From assembly GCA_031404155.1 (NCBI GenBank), contig JANNGZ010000438.1, positions 1 through 26,662 on the forward strand: a DNA stretch of 26,662 bases, read 5' to 3'. This DNA is from JANNGZ01 sp031404155. GTDB lineage: Bacteria; Pseudomonadota; Gammaproteobacteria; Burkholderiales; Burkholderiaceae_C. Each line of letters starts with the position of its first letter. The stretch's first letter is position 1. The notes under the pieces were generated by a model. It was not told where the DNA came from. It saw only the letters and a program-made list of their open reading frames with translations, and made no database searches. A program made the position numbers and the translations under genes. Shown here in pieces: positions 1 to 7,165 of the stretch.

Positions 1-71
1 GGCGCCGTCAGCGACGTAATGCCGCAGCCGGAGATGGCGAGCGCGGCGAGGACAAAGACGGTAGGCTTCAC
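1..71 (-). CDS. Lipoprotein, N-terminal fragment (cut by window edge)
   Basis: Only the first 23 codons are in the window. Reading leftward from a GTG at 71, the product starts MKPTVFVLAALAISGCGITS: a charged start, a short hydrophobic stretch and a lipobox (ISGC) with the acylated cysteine at residue 16, so this is a type II signal peptide. A GGAG about 8 nt upstream of the GTG supports this start; an in-frame GTG at 80 is an alternative. It lies 320 bp downstream of gmd on the same strand, at the end of the polysaccharide operon. A Wza/EpsE-like polysaccharide export lipoprotein is a reasonable guess from position, but nothing in the visible residues identifies the family. Confidence 0.6.
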   Translation of the reverse strand, partial: MKPTVFVLAALAISGCGITSLTA

Positions 72-391
72 GGGGCTCACTCCGGGCGTGTTGGGTGGGC
101 CAGCTTACCGCCGCCGCGCCCGCCTGCCGCGTGGTCTTCGCACCCGCGGGGGATGGCATGAAACCTAGGCTTGCACTGCTGCCGCCCGCAGCCCTGACAC
201 CCGTCTGTGCCTGTGTCCTGGGCGCGGCGACCGGGAATTGCCTCCCCGAGTGTTGGCCGCAGCCGAGAGCTCGACCGGGTAACTTCCAGGGTAACTCTCG
301 CACTTTCTTCCGATCATCCTAGGGAGTTCGGTAGAAACACGGCCTACCAAACCTTCGAGTGCGCGCCAACACAGGGCGCTGCAGAAGGCGC
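72..391. other. Intergenic region between gmd and the lipoprotein gene
   Basis: This 320-bp stretch has no convincing gene; the open frames crossing it lack family features. Read on the minus strand it holds a possible hairpin soon after gmd (GGTAG/CTACC arms near 330-350), then a pair of 8-bp direct repeats (277-296), then the ribosome-binding site of the lipoprotein gene. Its length, compared with the tight packing of the upstream genes, suggests a separate promoter for the downstream genes, but no clear -35/-10 pair was found. Confidence 0.4.
277..296. repeat. Paired 8-bp direct repeats, possible regulator site
   Basis: GGGTAACT occurs at 277-284 and again at 289-296, a 12-bp period, which puts the two copies roughly one helical turn apart on the same DNA face. 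The pair is flanked by an inverted repeat, CGAGAG (264-269) and CTCTCG (295-300). This layout resembles tandem half-sites bound by response regulators. It lies about 200 bp upstream of the lipoprotein start. The function is inferred only. Confidence 0.35.
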
Positions 392-1426
392 TCAGTACGA
401 GTGCCCGCTCTCGACGCGGCGCAGGTCCGCCGCCACCATCGACTCGCAAAGCGCCTCCAGGCCGATCTTGGCTTTCCAGCCCAGGTCGCGTTCGGCCTTG
501 GCCGGGTTGCCGATCAGCAGGTCCACTTCTGCGGGCCGATAGAAACGCGGGTTGATGCGCACCAGCGTCTTGCCGGTCTTGCGGTCGATGCCCTGCTCGT
601 CCAGGCCGCTGCCGCTGAACTCCAGCTCGAAGCCGACGCCGCGGCCGGCCAGGCGCACGAACTCGCGGACGGTTTCGGTGCGGCCGGTGGCGAGCACGTA
701 GGCGTCGGGCGTGTCGGCCTGGAGCATGCGCCACATGCCTTCGACATACTCCTGGGCGTGGCCCCAGTCGCGCTTGGCGTCCAGGTTGCCGAGTTCGAGC
801 ACGTCCTGCTGGCCGAGGCGGATGCGCGCCATCGCGTCGGTGATCTTGCGGGTGACAAACTCGCGGCCGCGCAGCGGCGACTCGTGGTTGAACAAGATGC
901 CGCTGGAGGCAAAGATGCCGTAGGACTCGCGATAGTTGATCGTCATCCAGTGCGCATAGAGCTTGGCCACGCCATACGGGCTGCGCGGGTAGAAGGAGGT
1001 GTTCTCCGACTGCGGCACTTCCTGCACCTTGCCGAACATTTCGGAGGTGGAGGCCTGGTAGTAGCGGGTCTTCGGGTTGACGATGCGGATCGCTTCGAGC
1101 AGGTTCAGCGCGCCCACCGCGGTGATTTGTGCGGTGGCCACCGGCTGATCGAAGGACACGCCAACGAAGCTTTGCGCCGCGAGGTTGTAGACCTCGTCGG
1201 GCGTGGCGCGCTGGATCATCGCGATGCAGCTGCCGGTGTCGGTGAGGTCGAATTCGACCAGCGTCAACTGTGGGTGCACCGCCACGCCGAGCTCCTCCAG
1301 GCGCCAGAAGTTGACCGAGCTGGTGCGCCGGAACGCGCCGAAGACCTTGTAGCCCTTGTCGAGCAAAAGTTTGGTCAGGTAAGCGCCGTCCTGGCCGGTC
1401 ACGCCGGTGATGAATGCTGTTTTCAT
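392..1426 (-). CDS. gmd: GDP-mannose 4,6-dehydratase
   Basis: Converts GDP-D-mannose to GDP-4-keto-6-deoxy-D-mannose in the cytoplasm, the entry to GDP-L-fucose, GDP-D-rhamnose or GDP-perosamine. The 344-residue product has the usual family length. An extended SDR Rossmann motif, TGVTGQDG, is at residues 7-14, and the catalytic set is visible as T127, E129, Y151 and K155 (STSEMFG and YGVAK). The ATG at 1426 was chosen because the Rossmann strand begins right there; the frame is open further upstream, but that part is not family-like. The substrate comes from ManC in the same operon. The second-step reductase (fcl, rmd) or aminotransferase (per) is not in the window, so the final sugar cannot be named. 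No strong ribosome-binding site precedes the start. Confidence 0.95.
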   Translation of the reverse strand: MKTAFITGVTGQDGAYLTKLLLDKGYKVFGAFRRTSSVNFWRLEELGVAVHPQLTLVEFDLTDTGSCIAMIQRATPDEVYNLAAQSFVGVSFDQPVATAQITAVGALNLLEAIRIVNPKTRYYQASTSEMFGKVQEVPQSENTSFYPRSPYGVAKLYAHWMTINYRESYGIFASSGILFNHESPLRGREFVTRKITDAMARIRLGQQDVLELGNLDAKRDWGHAQEYVEGMWRMLQADTPDAYVLATGRTETVREFVRLAGRGVGFELEFSGSGLDEQGIDRKTGKTLVRINPRFYRPAEVDLLIGNPAKAERDLGWKAKIGLEALCESMVAADLRRVESGHSY

Positions 1427-1505
1427 GCTGGTGTTTTGGGGTGAGCGCCGAAGCCGGCGCGGTTGAACGCAAACGATGAAGATCGGGCGGCGGCAGTCCG
1501 GCACT

Positions 1506-1592
1506 GCGGCCGTGCAGCCCACATGCTGCGGGCCGCGCGCCGAAACAACCGCGAGCCGGCAGAAGCCGTCGATCGATGATACGGCCGACGGC
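1506..1592. other. Two hairpins in the gap between the GT-STAS gene and gmd
   Basis: The 234-bp gap 1427-1660 holds no gene. It contains an imperfect hairpin at 1506-1536 (arms GCGGCC/GGCCGC plus GCAG/CTGC around an 8-nt loop) and a perfect 7-bp inverted repeat GCCGTCG/CGACGGC at 1565-1571 and 1586-1592. Neither is followed by a T-run on the minus strand, so they are not classical terminators. They could protect mRNA ends or reduce read-through into gmd. Confidence 0.3.
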
Positions 1593-1660
1593 CCGCCGCG
1601 ATGGCTGGTGCGCACGCGCGCGGCGCGTTCGCCTGGGTATTGAGGCACATGCTCAGGACC

Positions 1661-2878
1661 TCACTTCGCGAGCTCGAAGCTCGCTGTGGGCGGCTCCGCC
1701 TGCAACAGCGACTCGGCCCCGAAGACATGTATCGCACGCAGCACCGCCCGGGGCAGCGCGGGCGAGTTCACCAGCGCCCGCGTCGCGGGCTGCCAATGGT
1801 CGAGCAACAAGGCCAGCCCGAGGAAAGCGCTGTCGATTTCGGTCGCCGCCGCGAGGTCGAGTTGCACCGCGAGCCCGGCTTGGAGCCGCTGCGCGATCTC
1901 GAGGCGCAGCGGCGCGAGGTCGGCGGCGGTCCAGCGGCCCGAGAGCAGAAGGGTGGCCACTTGTCCAGAGACCTGGGTGTGCAGCTGGCCGGCTGTTTGT
2001 TCCCGGCGGCGCAGCAGGTCGACGCCGCGGCCGATCTTGTAGGGCAGCATCCGCAGCGCCAGGATCTTCGCCAGGCTCCAGCCGTCACCTGCATAGCGGC
2101 GCCAGAGCGACGGCTCCTGCACGATGCGCCACAGCCATTCGAGGCCGAGCCGGCGCAGCAGGCGCGGCGAGCGCGCGACTTCCCCCGCCACAAAATTGAT
2201 CACCGCGCCGAAGTAGCTCACGATCGGTGCGTTCAGCCGCGCGAGGTTGCGTTCGATCCAGACCTGGCCCTTCTTCGCCCCCACCGCCACCATCACGAAC
2301 TGGGCGCCCGAGGCGTTGATGCGTTGCAGGGTCGGCTCGCTGCTCATGGCTTCGACGCTCGCAAAACCCGGCGATTCGAAACCGACGCAGCGCACCGGCC
2401 CTTGTTCGGCGTTGAGCACCTGCGACGCACGTTCGGCCACACCGTCCATACTGCCGAAGAAGTACACGCCCATCGGCTTTTCGTCTTCGCCCAAGCGGCC
2501 GCGGCGCAGGCGTTCGAAAAGGTCGGAGCCCGCCACCCGTTCGCGGATCGGCAGGCCCAGCCACTTCGCCACCCAGACCACCGGCATGCCGTCGGCGACA
2601 CTCAGGTCGCTGCGGTTCACCGAGCCGCGGAACTGCGCGTCGCTGAGTGCACCCATCGCGAAGTTGAGGTTCGGCGTCGAGAGAAAACAGCGCCGGCCGG
2701 TGCGCGCGCAATGCCAGAGGTGACGCACCGCGCCGTCCATCGTGATCGCGTCGAAGACCAGGCCGAAGAGTGCATAGGCATCGCGGCCGAGGTCGAGCGA
2801 GCGCTGGCCGGCGCGGCGAACCACCAGCGTGTCGTCAGCGCGCTGCGCCCGGTCGCCGGGCTTTAGCGGACGCAACAT
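1661..2878 (-). CDS. WecG/TagA/CpsF-family glycosyltransferase fused to a STAS domain
   Basis: A 405-residue protein; the family is normally about 240-260 residues. Residues ~33-290 are the GT26 domain: STPNLNF at 67-73, ADGMPVVW at 95-102 with the predicted catalytic Asp97, and the conserved block GLEWLWRIVQEPSLWRRY at 245-262. Family members transfer ManNAc(A), glucose or similar sugars from a nucleotide to a lipid-linked acceptor at the inner membrane face. Residues ~300-392 look like a STAS domain, with a beta strand-turn ending in DLAAATEIDSAFLG (341-354) that carries the Asp-Ser pair at 349-350 phosphorylated in SpoIIAA-type proteins. The usual PxQE motif reads KKGQ at 202-205. The ATG at 2878 lies one base after the GT2 stop and has GGGGA upstream; an ATG at 2890 is possible. 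Donor and acceptor are unknown. Confidence 0.85.
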   Translation of the reverse strand: MLRPLKPGDRAQRADDTLVVRRAGQRSLDLGRDAYALFGLVFDAITMDGAVRHLWHCARTGRRCFLSTPNLNFAMGALSDAQFRGSVNRSDLSVADGMPVVWVAKWLGLPIRERVAGSDLFERLRRGRLGEDEKPMGVYFFGSMDGVAERASQVLNAEQGPVRCVGFESPGFASVEAMSSEPTLQRINASGAQFVMVAVGAKKGQVWIERNLARLNAPIVSYFGAVINFVAGEVARSPRLLRRLGLEWLWRIVQEPSLWRRYAGDGWSLAKILALRMLPYKIGRGVDLLRRREQTAGQLHTQVSGQVATLLLSGRWTAADLAPLRLEIAQRLQAGLAVQLDLAAATEIDSAFLGLALLLDHWQPATRALVNSPALPRAVLRAIHVFGAESLLQAEPPTASFELAK

Positions 2879-2879
2879 C

Positions 2880-4079
2880 TCATTCCCCATCACGTTTGGC
2901 GCGGACCCATTCGGTCTGGCGTTTGATGAAAAAGCCAAGGTAGAGCGGGATCTTGCGCAGCGCGTACCAGGGTGCGGTGGCGATTTCGCCCAGGCTCAGA
3001 AGGTCGCGGCCGAAGCGGGCCCAGGCCAGCAGGATGCTCGCGAGCAGCAGCGCCAGCAGCGTGCCGCCCGCGAGGGCAACGGTCCAGGAGCCGAGCCAGG
3101 CACCGAGCAGCAGATTCGCCAGCGCAATCGCGGTGGTCAACAGCGCGAGCAGCGCGAGCGGCGGTACCGCCAGGTCCGCGGCCATCCACAGCATCGCGGC
3201 ATTGCGGCGGCGAACACCTTCGATCAGCAAGCGCGGCACCGAGGAGAACAGCGTGCTCATGTGGCCATGCTCCCAACGCTTGCGTTGTGCGTCGGCCGAA
3301 TCCTGCGCATCGGGGAATCGGCTGGTGACTCTGGCCTCGGGCAGGAACATCGGCGCCTTGCCGCGGCGGGCCAGGTCGACCCCGAGCTGCAGGTCTTCGA
3401 CGATATGGCCGCTGGCCAGCGGTGCCTCGCGGATCAGCGCCCAGGGGAAGGCCATGCCGGTGCCCATCAACTGGCAGGGCGCGCCCAGGCGCATCGCGCC
3501 GAGCGGCCGGGCGTGGTTGCGCACACGCCAGGCAAACTCGCCGACCCGCATGCGCAGGCCGGCGTCGGGCGCGGACTCCATCAGGTACAGGCCTTGCACC
3601 GGCCGGTCGTGTGCGGCGCAGGCATCCACGAGCTTGTCCAGGCTGCCCGGTGCCACCAGGCAGTCGGCGTCGAGGATCACCACCACCGGGCGCGGGTTGC
3701 GCTCCAACGCGCGCACCCCGAAGTCCAGCGCATAGCCCTTGCCGCGGCGAGCGCTGTCCTGCCGCTCGACACATTCGGCGCCTTCGGCGCGGGCGATCGC
3801 GGCGGTGTCGTCGCTGCAGTTGTCGGCCACCACGAGCAGGCGGTCGCGCGGGCGCAACTGTTGCCGGATCGAGCGCAGTGTCGCGGCGATGCCGGCACCT
3901 TCGTTGTGGGCCGGCATCACGATTGCCACGTCCGGTCGTTCGGTGGGACCTTCGCTCGACTCGACCGCGTCGCGCTTCAGGGCAAACAGCACCTGCAGCG
4001 CGAGCACACCCACCGGCAGCGCCAGCAGTGCGGTGAGCAGCCACAGCAGCAACCACACCAGCGATGCCAGAACGCTCAT
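2880..4079 (-). CDS. Membrane-bound family 2 glycosyltransferase
   Basis: A 399-residue cellulose-synthase-like GT2 enzyme. A hydrophobic helix at residues ~3-33 is followed by the GT-A domain: PAHNE at 56-60, the metal-binding DAD at 137-139, ED at 228-229 (catalytic base region) and QRKRW at 265-269 (the QxxRW acceptor or processivity motif). Two to three membrane helices follow at ~303-358 and a short basic tail ends the protein. This architecture fits a cytoplasmic-face transferase that extends a lipid-linked glycan; QxxRW also occurs in non-processive members, so chain synthesis is not proved. The ATG at 4079 overlaps the stop of the upstream GT4 gene as ATGA, which implies translational coupling, and its own stop lies one base before the next gene. 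The sugar donor cannot be predicted. Confidence 0.88.
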   Translation of the reverse strand: MSVLASLVWLLLWLLTALLALPVGVLALQVLFALKRDAVESSEGPTERPDVAIVMPAHNEGAGIAATLRSIRQQLRPRDRLLVVADNCSDDTAAIARAEGAECVERQDSARRGKGYALDFGVRALERNPRPVVVILDADCLVAPGSLDKLVDACAAHDRPVQGLYLMESAPDAGLRMRVGEFAWRVRNHARPLGAMRLGAPCQLMGTGMAFPWALIREAPLASGHIVEDLQLGVDLARRGKAPMFLPEARVTSRFPDAQDSADAQRKRWEHGHMSTLFSSVPRLLIEGVRRRNAAMLWMAADLAVPPLALLALLTTAIALANLLLGAWLGSWTVALAGGTLLALLLASILLAWARFGRDLLSLGEIATAPWYALRKIPLYLGFFIKRQTEWVRAKRDGE

Positions 4080-5302
4080 CGCACTTGGGCTTTCAAACAG
4101 GCCTGCTCGAAATGCACGGCCAGTTTTGCTGCCTCGGTGTCGATCGCATGGCGCTGCACCACACGCTCGTGTGCCGCCTGCCCCATGGCCTGGAGCTTCG
4201 TGCTGTCGCTGCCGAGGCAAGTTGCCATCGCATCGGCCAGCGCGTCGACATCGCCGGCCGGCACCAGCCAGCCGTTGTGCCCGTGCAGCACGAGTTCGGG
4301 GATGCCGGCAACGAAGGTGGTGATCACCGGCCGGCGCAGGGCCATGGCTTCCATCAGCACTACCGGCAAGCCCTCGGCGAAGCTCGGCAGCACCAGCGCG
4401 CGCGACGCGAGGATCTCTTCGCGCACCTGCTCGCTGCTGATCCAGCCGGTGATGCGGACCTGCTCGCCCAAGCCCTGCTGCGTGATGCAGGCTTCGATCT
4501 CCGGGCGCATCTCGCCGTCACCCGCGAGCACCAGTTCGACCGCGACGCCACGCTGGCGCAACTGCGCCAGCGCCTGCACCAGCAGCAACTGCCCCTTCTG
4601 CTCACACAGGCGGCCGACGCAGACCAGGCGGGCATGGGCGCAACTCGGCGCGCCGGGCGAGGCGTAGAAACCGGGTTCGAGGCCGCAGTGCACGCTTTTC
4701 ACCTTGCTCCACTGTGCACTCGGAATCCAGCGGTAGAGTTGGCTGCGGCCGAAGGAGCTGATCGCCACCACGAAGGCGCTGTCGCGCACCTTCTCGGTCA
4801 GCTTCAGGCTGTGCGGTTTGTCGAACTCTTCGGGGCCGTGCACCGTGAAGCTGTAGCCGGGGCCGCCGAGGCGGTGTGTGAGCTGAGCCACCTCCACCGA
4901 GTTGGTGCCGAAATGCGCGTGCACATGCTCGGCGCCGGATTCGCGCAGCCATTGCGCGAGCAGGCAGGCCTCGGCCAGGTAGACCAGGTGGTAGGCCAGC
5001 GGACGGTCGGCGCGGCGGCCGAGTACGAGCGCGAGGCCGAGCGCCGAGAAGAAGGCCGCCGGCGCGGCCATGAGTTGCCGCAGCACCGCTGCCGCGAGCG
5101 GCCACACGCCGCCCTGCAGCAGGTAGCGGGTGCGCTCGCGTTCGAGAAGGTCTTCGCGGTCCACCAGGTCGCCGTCCCAGCCGCGCAAGGCGAAGCGCTC
5201 GATCGCGAGGCCGGCACGTTCGAGCGCGAGGATCTCGCGGCGAACGAAGCTGTGGCTGACCTTGGGGTACTGGTTGACGAGGTAGGCGACGCGGCGGGTC
5301 AC
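4076..5302 (-). CDS. Family 4 glycosyltransferase (colanic-acid/EPS type)
   Basis: A 408-residue GT-B fold enzyme. The N-terminal acceptor domain begins MTRRVAYLVNQYPKVSHSF, and HAHFG lies at 128-132. The C-terminal donor domain has VGRLCEQKG at 229-237, LAGDGE at 259-264 and the EX7E pair Glu310/Glu318 in FAEGLPVVLMEAM, the signature of retaining GT4 enzymes. The sequence resembles WcaL/AmsK-type transferases that add a hexose to a growing exopolysaccharide unit, although donor and linkage are not readable. The start is a GTG at 5302, chosen because the first beta strand (RVAYLVNQYP) follows directly; no strong ribosome-binding site is seen. The stop overlaps the GT2 start by 4 bp. A 96-bp gap without notable features separates it from the upstream oxygenase gene. 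Confidence 0.9.
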   Translation of the reverse strand: MTRRVAYLVNQYPKVSHSFVRREILALERAGLAIERFALRGWDGDLVDREDLLERERTRYLLQGGVWPLAAAVLRQLMAAPAAFFSALGLALVLGRRADRPLAYHLVYLAEACLLAQWLRESGAEHVHAHFGTNSVEVAQLTHRLGGPGYSFTVHGPEEFDKPHSLKLTEKVRDSAFVVAISSFGRSQLYRWIPSAQWSKVKSVHCGLEPGFYASPGAPSCAHARLVCVGRLCEQKGQLLLVQALAQLRQRGVAVELVLAGDGEMRPEIEACITQQGLGEQVRITGWISSEQVREEILASRALVLPSFAEGLPVVLMEAMALRRPVITTFVAGIPELVLHGHNGWLVPAGDVDALADAMATCLGSDSTKLQAMGQAAHERVVQRHAIDTEAAKLAVHFEQACLKAQVR

Positions 5303-5398
5303 GGTGGAGGGCTCGGTTCGACTCGGTCGTGCGGTGGGCGAGTGCCGCGCGCCGCGCCGGGGTTCAGGCTCAGGTCAATCGGAAGCGCGTGGCGAGCT

Positions 5399-6289
5399 TC
5401 AGCCGCGCAGCATGCGTTTGAGCTTGTCGGGGATGCCGCGCGCCCTGAACCAGCCGCGCGCCACGATCGGCGGTAGCCAATCGCGCAGGTACTCGTCAGT
5501 CTTGAAGGCACGCACTTCCTTCTTGATCGCGGCGTCGTCGCCGGGCCGCGCCTGGTACATCGTCGACAGCGCCGGCACTTCCTTGTAGACGTTGCGCGAC
5601 GCGGTGTAGTAATAAAGCGCGATCGAGCGCCGGGTGACACCTTCGGGTGTTTCGAGTGCGTCGGGCTGGCCGTGCCAGGTGTCGGCGTCGGTGCTGAACA
5701 CCACGCAGCGGTTCCACACCGGCAAGACGCTCACGCGGCACTCGGTCATGCCCTTGTTCCACAGCTCGAGCTGGCCTTTCCAGTGGTCGTCCCAGGTCTC
5801 GTTGAGGTAGATCAGCAGGTTGAGCCGGCGCTGCACATGCAACTGGTCGTTGATGCGGAAGTCGGCATGCACTCCGAGCTTGCCGCCACGCGAGGTTTCG
5901 TGAAAACCGCCGCCGTTGAAGTAGGGGTCGGGCAGCAGTGCTTCGATGCCGGTCAGGCCCTCGAGGAATTGCAGCACCGGCTGCGAGTTCATGAAGTGGA
6001 AAAACTCGCGCACCGCGCCGTCGCAATGTTCGGGCATCACCTGGCGCTTGTGCTGGCCGCCGTAGCCAATGTTGAAGACCACGTCCTGGTCCAGGCGCTG
6101 GACCGGGAAGTGCTCGTGCATGCGGCGGATCAGGTCCTCGGGCAGAAAGCCGTCGATCACGATGTGCTCGAACGGGTCCGCACCCTTGTAGTCCTCGGCG
6201 AGCAGGCTGCCCATGGCGCGGGCCTCCTTCGGGTCGAGCGAAAGGCCATCGTGCGTGTCGACGGGGAGGGTGAGTTCGTGGGTCGTCAT
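5399..6289 (-). CDS. 2-oxoglutarate/Fe(II)-dependent oxygenase
   Basis: A 296-residue protein with the double-stranded beta-helix features of the prolyl-4-hydroxylase-like 2OG-Fe(II) superfamily. The metal triad is H141-x-D143 (GVHADFR) and H206 (DTWHGQPD), and an Arg at 220 or 221 (VTRRSIALYYY) would bind the 2-oxoglutarate carboxylate. No signal peptide or membrane segment is seen, so it is cytosolic. The substrate is unknown. Its place between rfbC and the glycosyltransferases suggests it oxidises a nucleotide sugar, a lipid-linked glycan or a substituent on it, but that is inferred from context. The ATG at 6289 is the first in the frame with a plausible N-terminus and has only a weak ribosome-binding site. 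It is separated by 293 bp from rfbC, so it may have its own promoter. Confidence 0.85.
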   Translation of the reverse strand: MTTHELTLPVDTHDGLSLDPKEARAMGSLLAEDYKGADPFEHIVIDGFLPEDLIRRMHEHFPVQRLDQDVVFNIGYGGQHKRQVMPEHCDGAVREFFHFMNSQPVLQFLEGLTGIEALLPDPYFNGGGFHETSRGGKLGVHADFRINDQLHVQRRLNLLIYLNETWDDHWKGQLELWNKGMTECRVSVLPVWNRCVVFSTDADTWHGQPDALETPEGVTRRSIALYYYTASRNVYKEVPALSTMYQARPGDDAAIKKEVRAFKTDEYLRDWLPPIVARGWFRARGIPDKLKRMLRG

Positions 6290-6394
6290 GGGTCTGGGAT
6301 TCGGTGCTCAGGGCCGCCGCCGTCAAGCCTTCTCGGTCGGGTCAGGTCGATGGGCGCGGTGCCTGCCCGGCCTTGCCAGCGTTGGGAGCCGCGG

Positions 6395-6451
6395 TCACGC
6401 CCACCGGCGCATCAGCAGCGCCTTGTAGTGCGGGGCCGGCGGCCGTTGCAT
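6395..6451 (-). CDS. Possible small ORF (18 codons) between rfbC and the oxygenase gene
   Basis: In the 293-bp gap 6290-6582 a minus-strand ATG at 6451 is preceded by GGGAGA four bases upstream, the best ribosome-binding site in the gap. It opens an 18-codon frame, MQRPPAPHYKALLMRRWA, ending in TGA at 6395. An in-frame ATG at 6493 would give 32 residues. No family is recognised. It could be a leader peptide for the oxygenase-GT block, the remnant of a lost gene, or chance. Nothing else in the gap looks coding. Confidence 0.2.
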   Translation of the reverse strand: MQRPPAPHYKALLMRRWA

Positions 6452-6582
6452 CGATTCTCCCGCAAGCGGCTTGCGCAACCCACCCTCAATCATGGTGCCC
6501 GAGGCGGTGATCTGGCGTCGAGATGTGTCGAAATTCGCGCTTCTTGGCCGGACTGTTGCGCGACGCGCGGGGCGGCCAATGT

Positions 6583-7155
6583 CTACGCGAGTTCGGCGAG
6601 GTCGATCTTCGCCAGCGGCGGCGCCGCGCCATCCTTGGCGGCCACCAGCGCGGACAGGCCTTCAAGCGGCCACAGGATGTTCAGCGCCGGGTCGTTCCAG
6701 AGCAGGCTGCGTTCGCAGGCCTTTGCGTAGTAGCGGGTGGTCTTGTAGAGGAAATGGGTGTCGTCTTCGAGGGCCTGGAAGCCGTGTGCAAAACCCGCCG
6801 GGATCCAGAGCTGGTGGTGGTTCTCCGCGCTGAGCACTTCGCCCACCCAGCGCCCGAAAGTCGCCGAGCCGGGGCGGATGTCCACTGCCACGTCGAAGGC
6901 CGAGCCTTTCACCACACGCACCAGCTTGCCCTGGGCATGCGGCGCGACCTGGTAGTGCAGCCCACGCAGCACACCGCGCGACGAGCATGAATGGTTGTCC
7001 TGCACAAAGTTGCCGGGCACCGGCAAACCCAGGCTTTGCAGCGCGTCGTTGAAGCGCTGCTCGTTGAAGCTCTCGGTGAACCAGCCGCGCTCGTCGCCGA
7101 ACACGGTGGGTTCGAAGAGGAGCACGTCGGGAATCGAGGTACGGATTGTCTTCAT
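6583..7155 (-). CDS. rfbC: dTDP-4-dehydrorhamnose 3,5-epimerase
   Basis: Third step of dTDP-L-rhamnose synthesis: epimerises dTDP-4-keto-6-deoxy-D-glucose at C3 and C5. The 190-residue cupin-fold product has the usual length. RGLHYQ at 64-69 carries the catalytic His67, and TRYYAK at 140-145 carries the catalytic Tyr (142 or 143). GDERGWFTESF near the start and WIPAGFAHGF at 117-126 are typical RmlC blocks. The ATG at 7155 lies 10 nt after the rfbA stop; the upstream open frame is a shadow of rfbA. The stop is TAG, unlike the TGA used by most neighbours. Gene order rfbB-D-A-C is the common proteobacterial one. Confidence 0.96.
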   Translation of the reverse strand: MKTIRTSIPDVLLFEPTVFGDERGWFTESFNEQRFNDALQSLGLPVPGNFVQDNHSCSSRGVLRGLHYQVAPHAQGKLVRVVKGSAFDVAVDIRPGSATFGRWVGEVLSAENHHQLWIPAGFAHGFQALEDDTHFLYKTTRYYAKACERSLLWNDPALNILWPLEGLSALVAAKDGAAPPLAKIDLAELA

Positions 7156-7165
7156 GATTCGATTT

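Noticed and set aside
95..322. 75-codon plus-strand frame near the left edge
   Set aside because: No ribosome-binding site, no motif, opposite in direction to the operon and GC-shadow composition.
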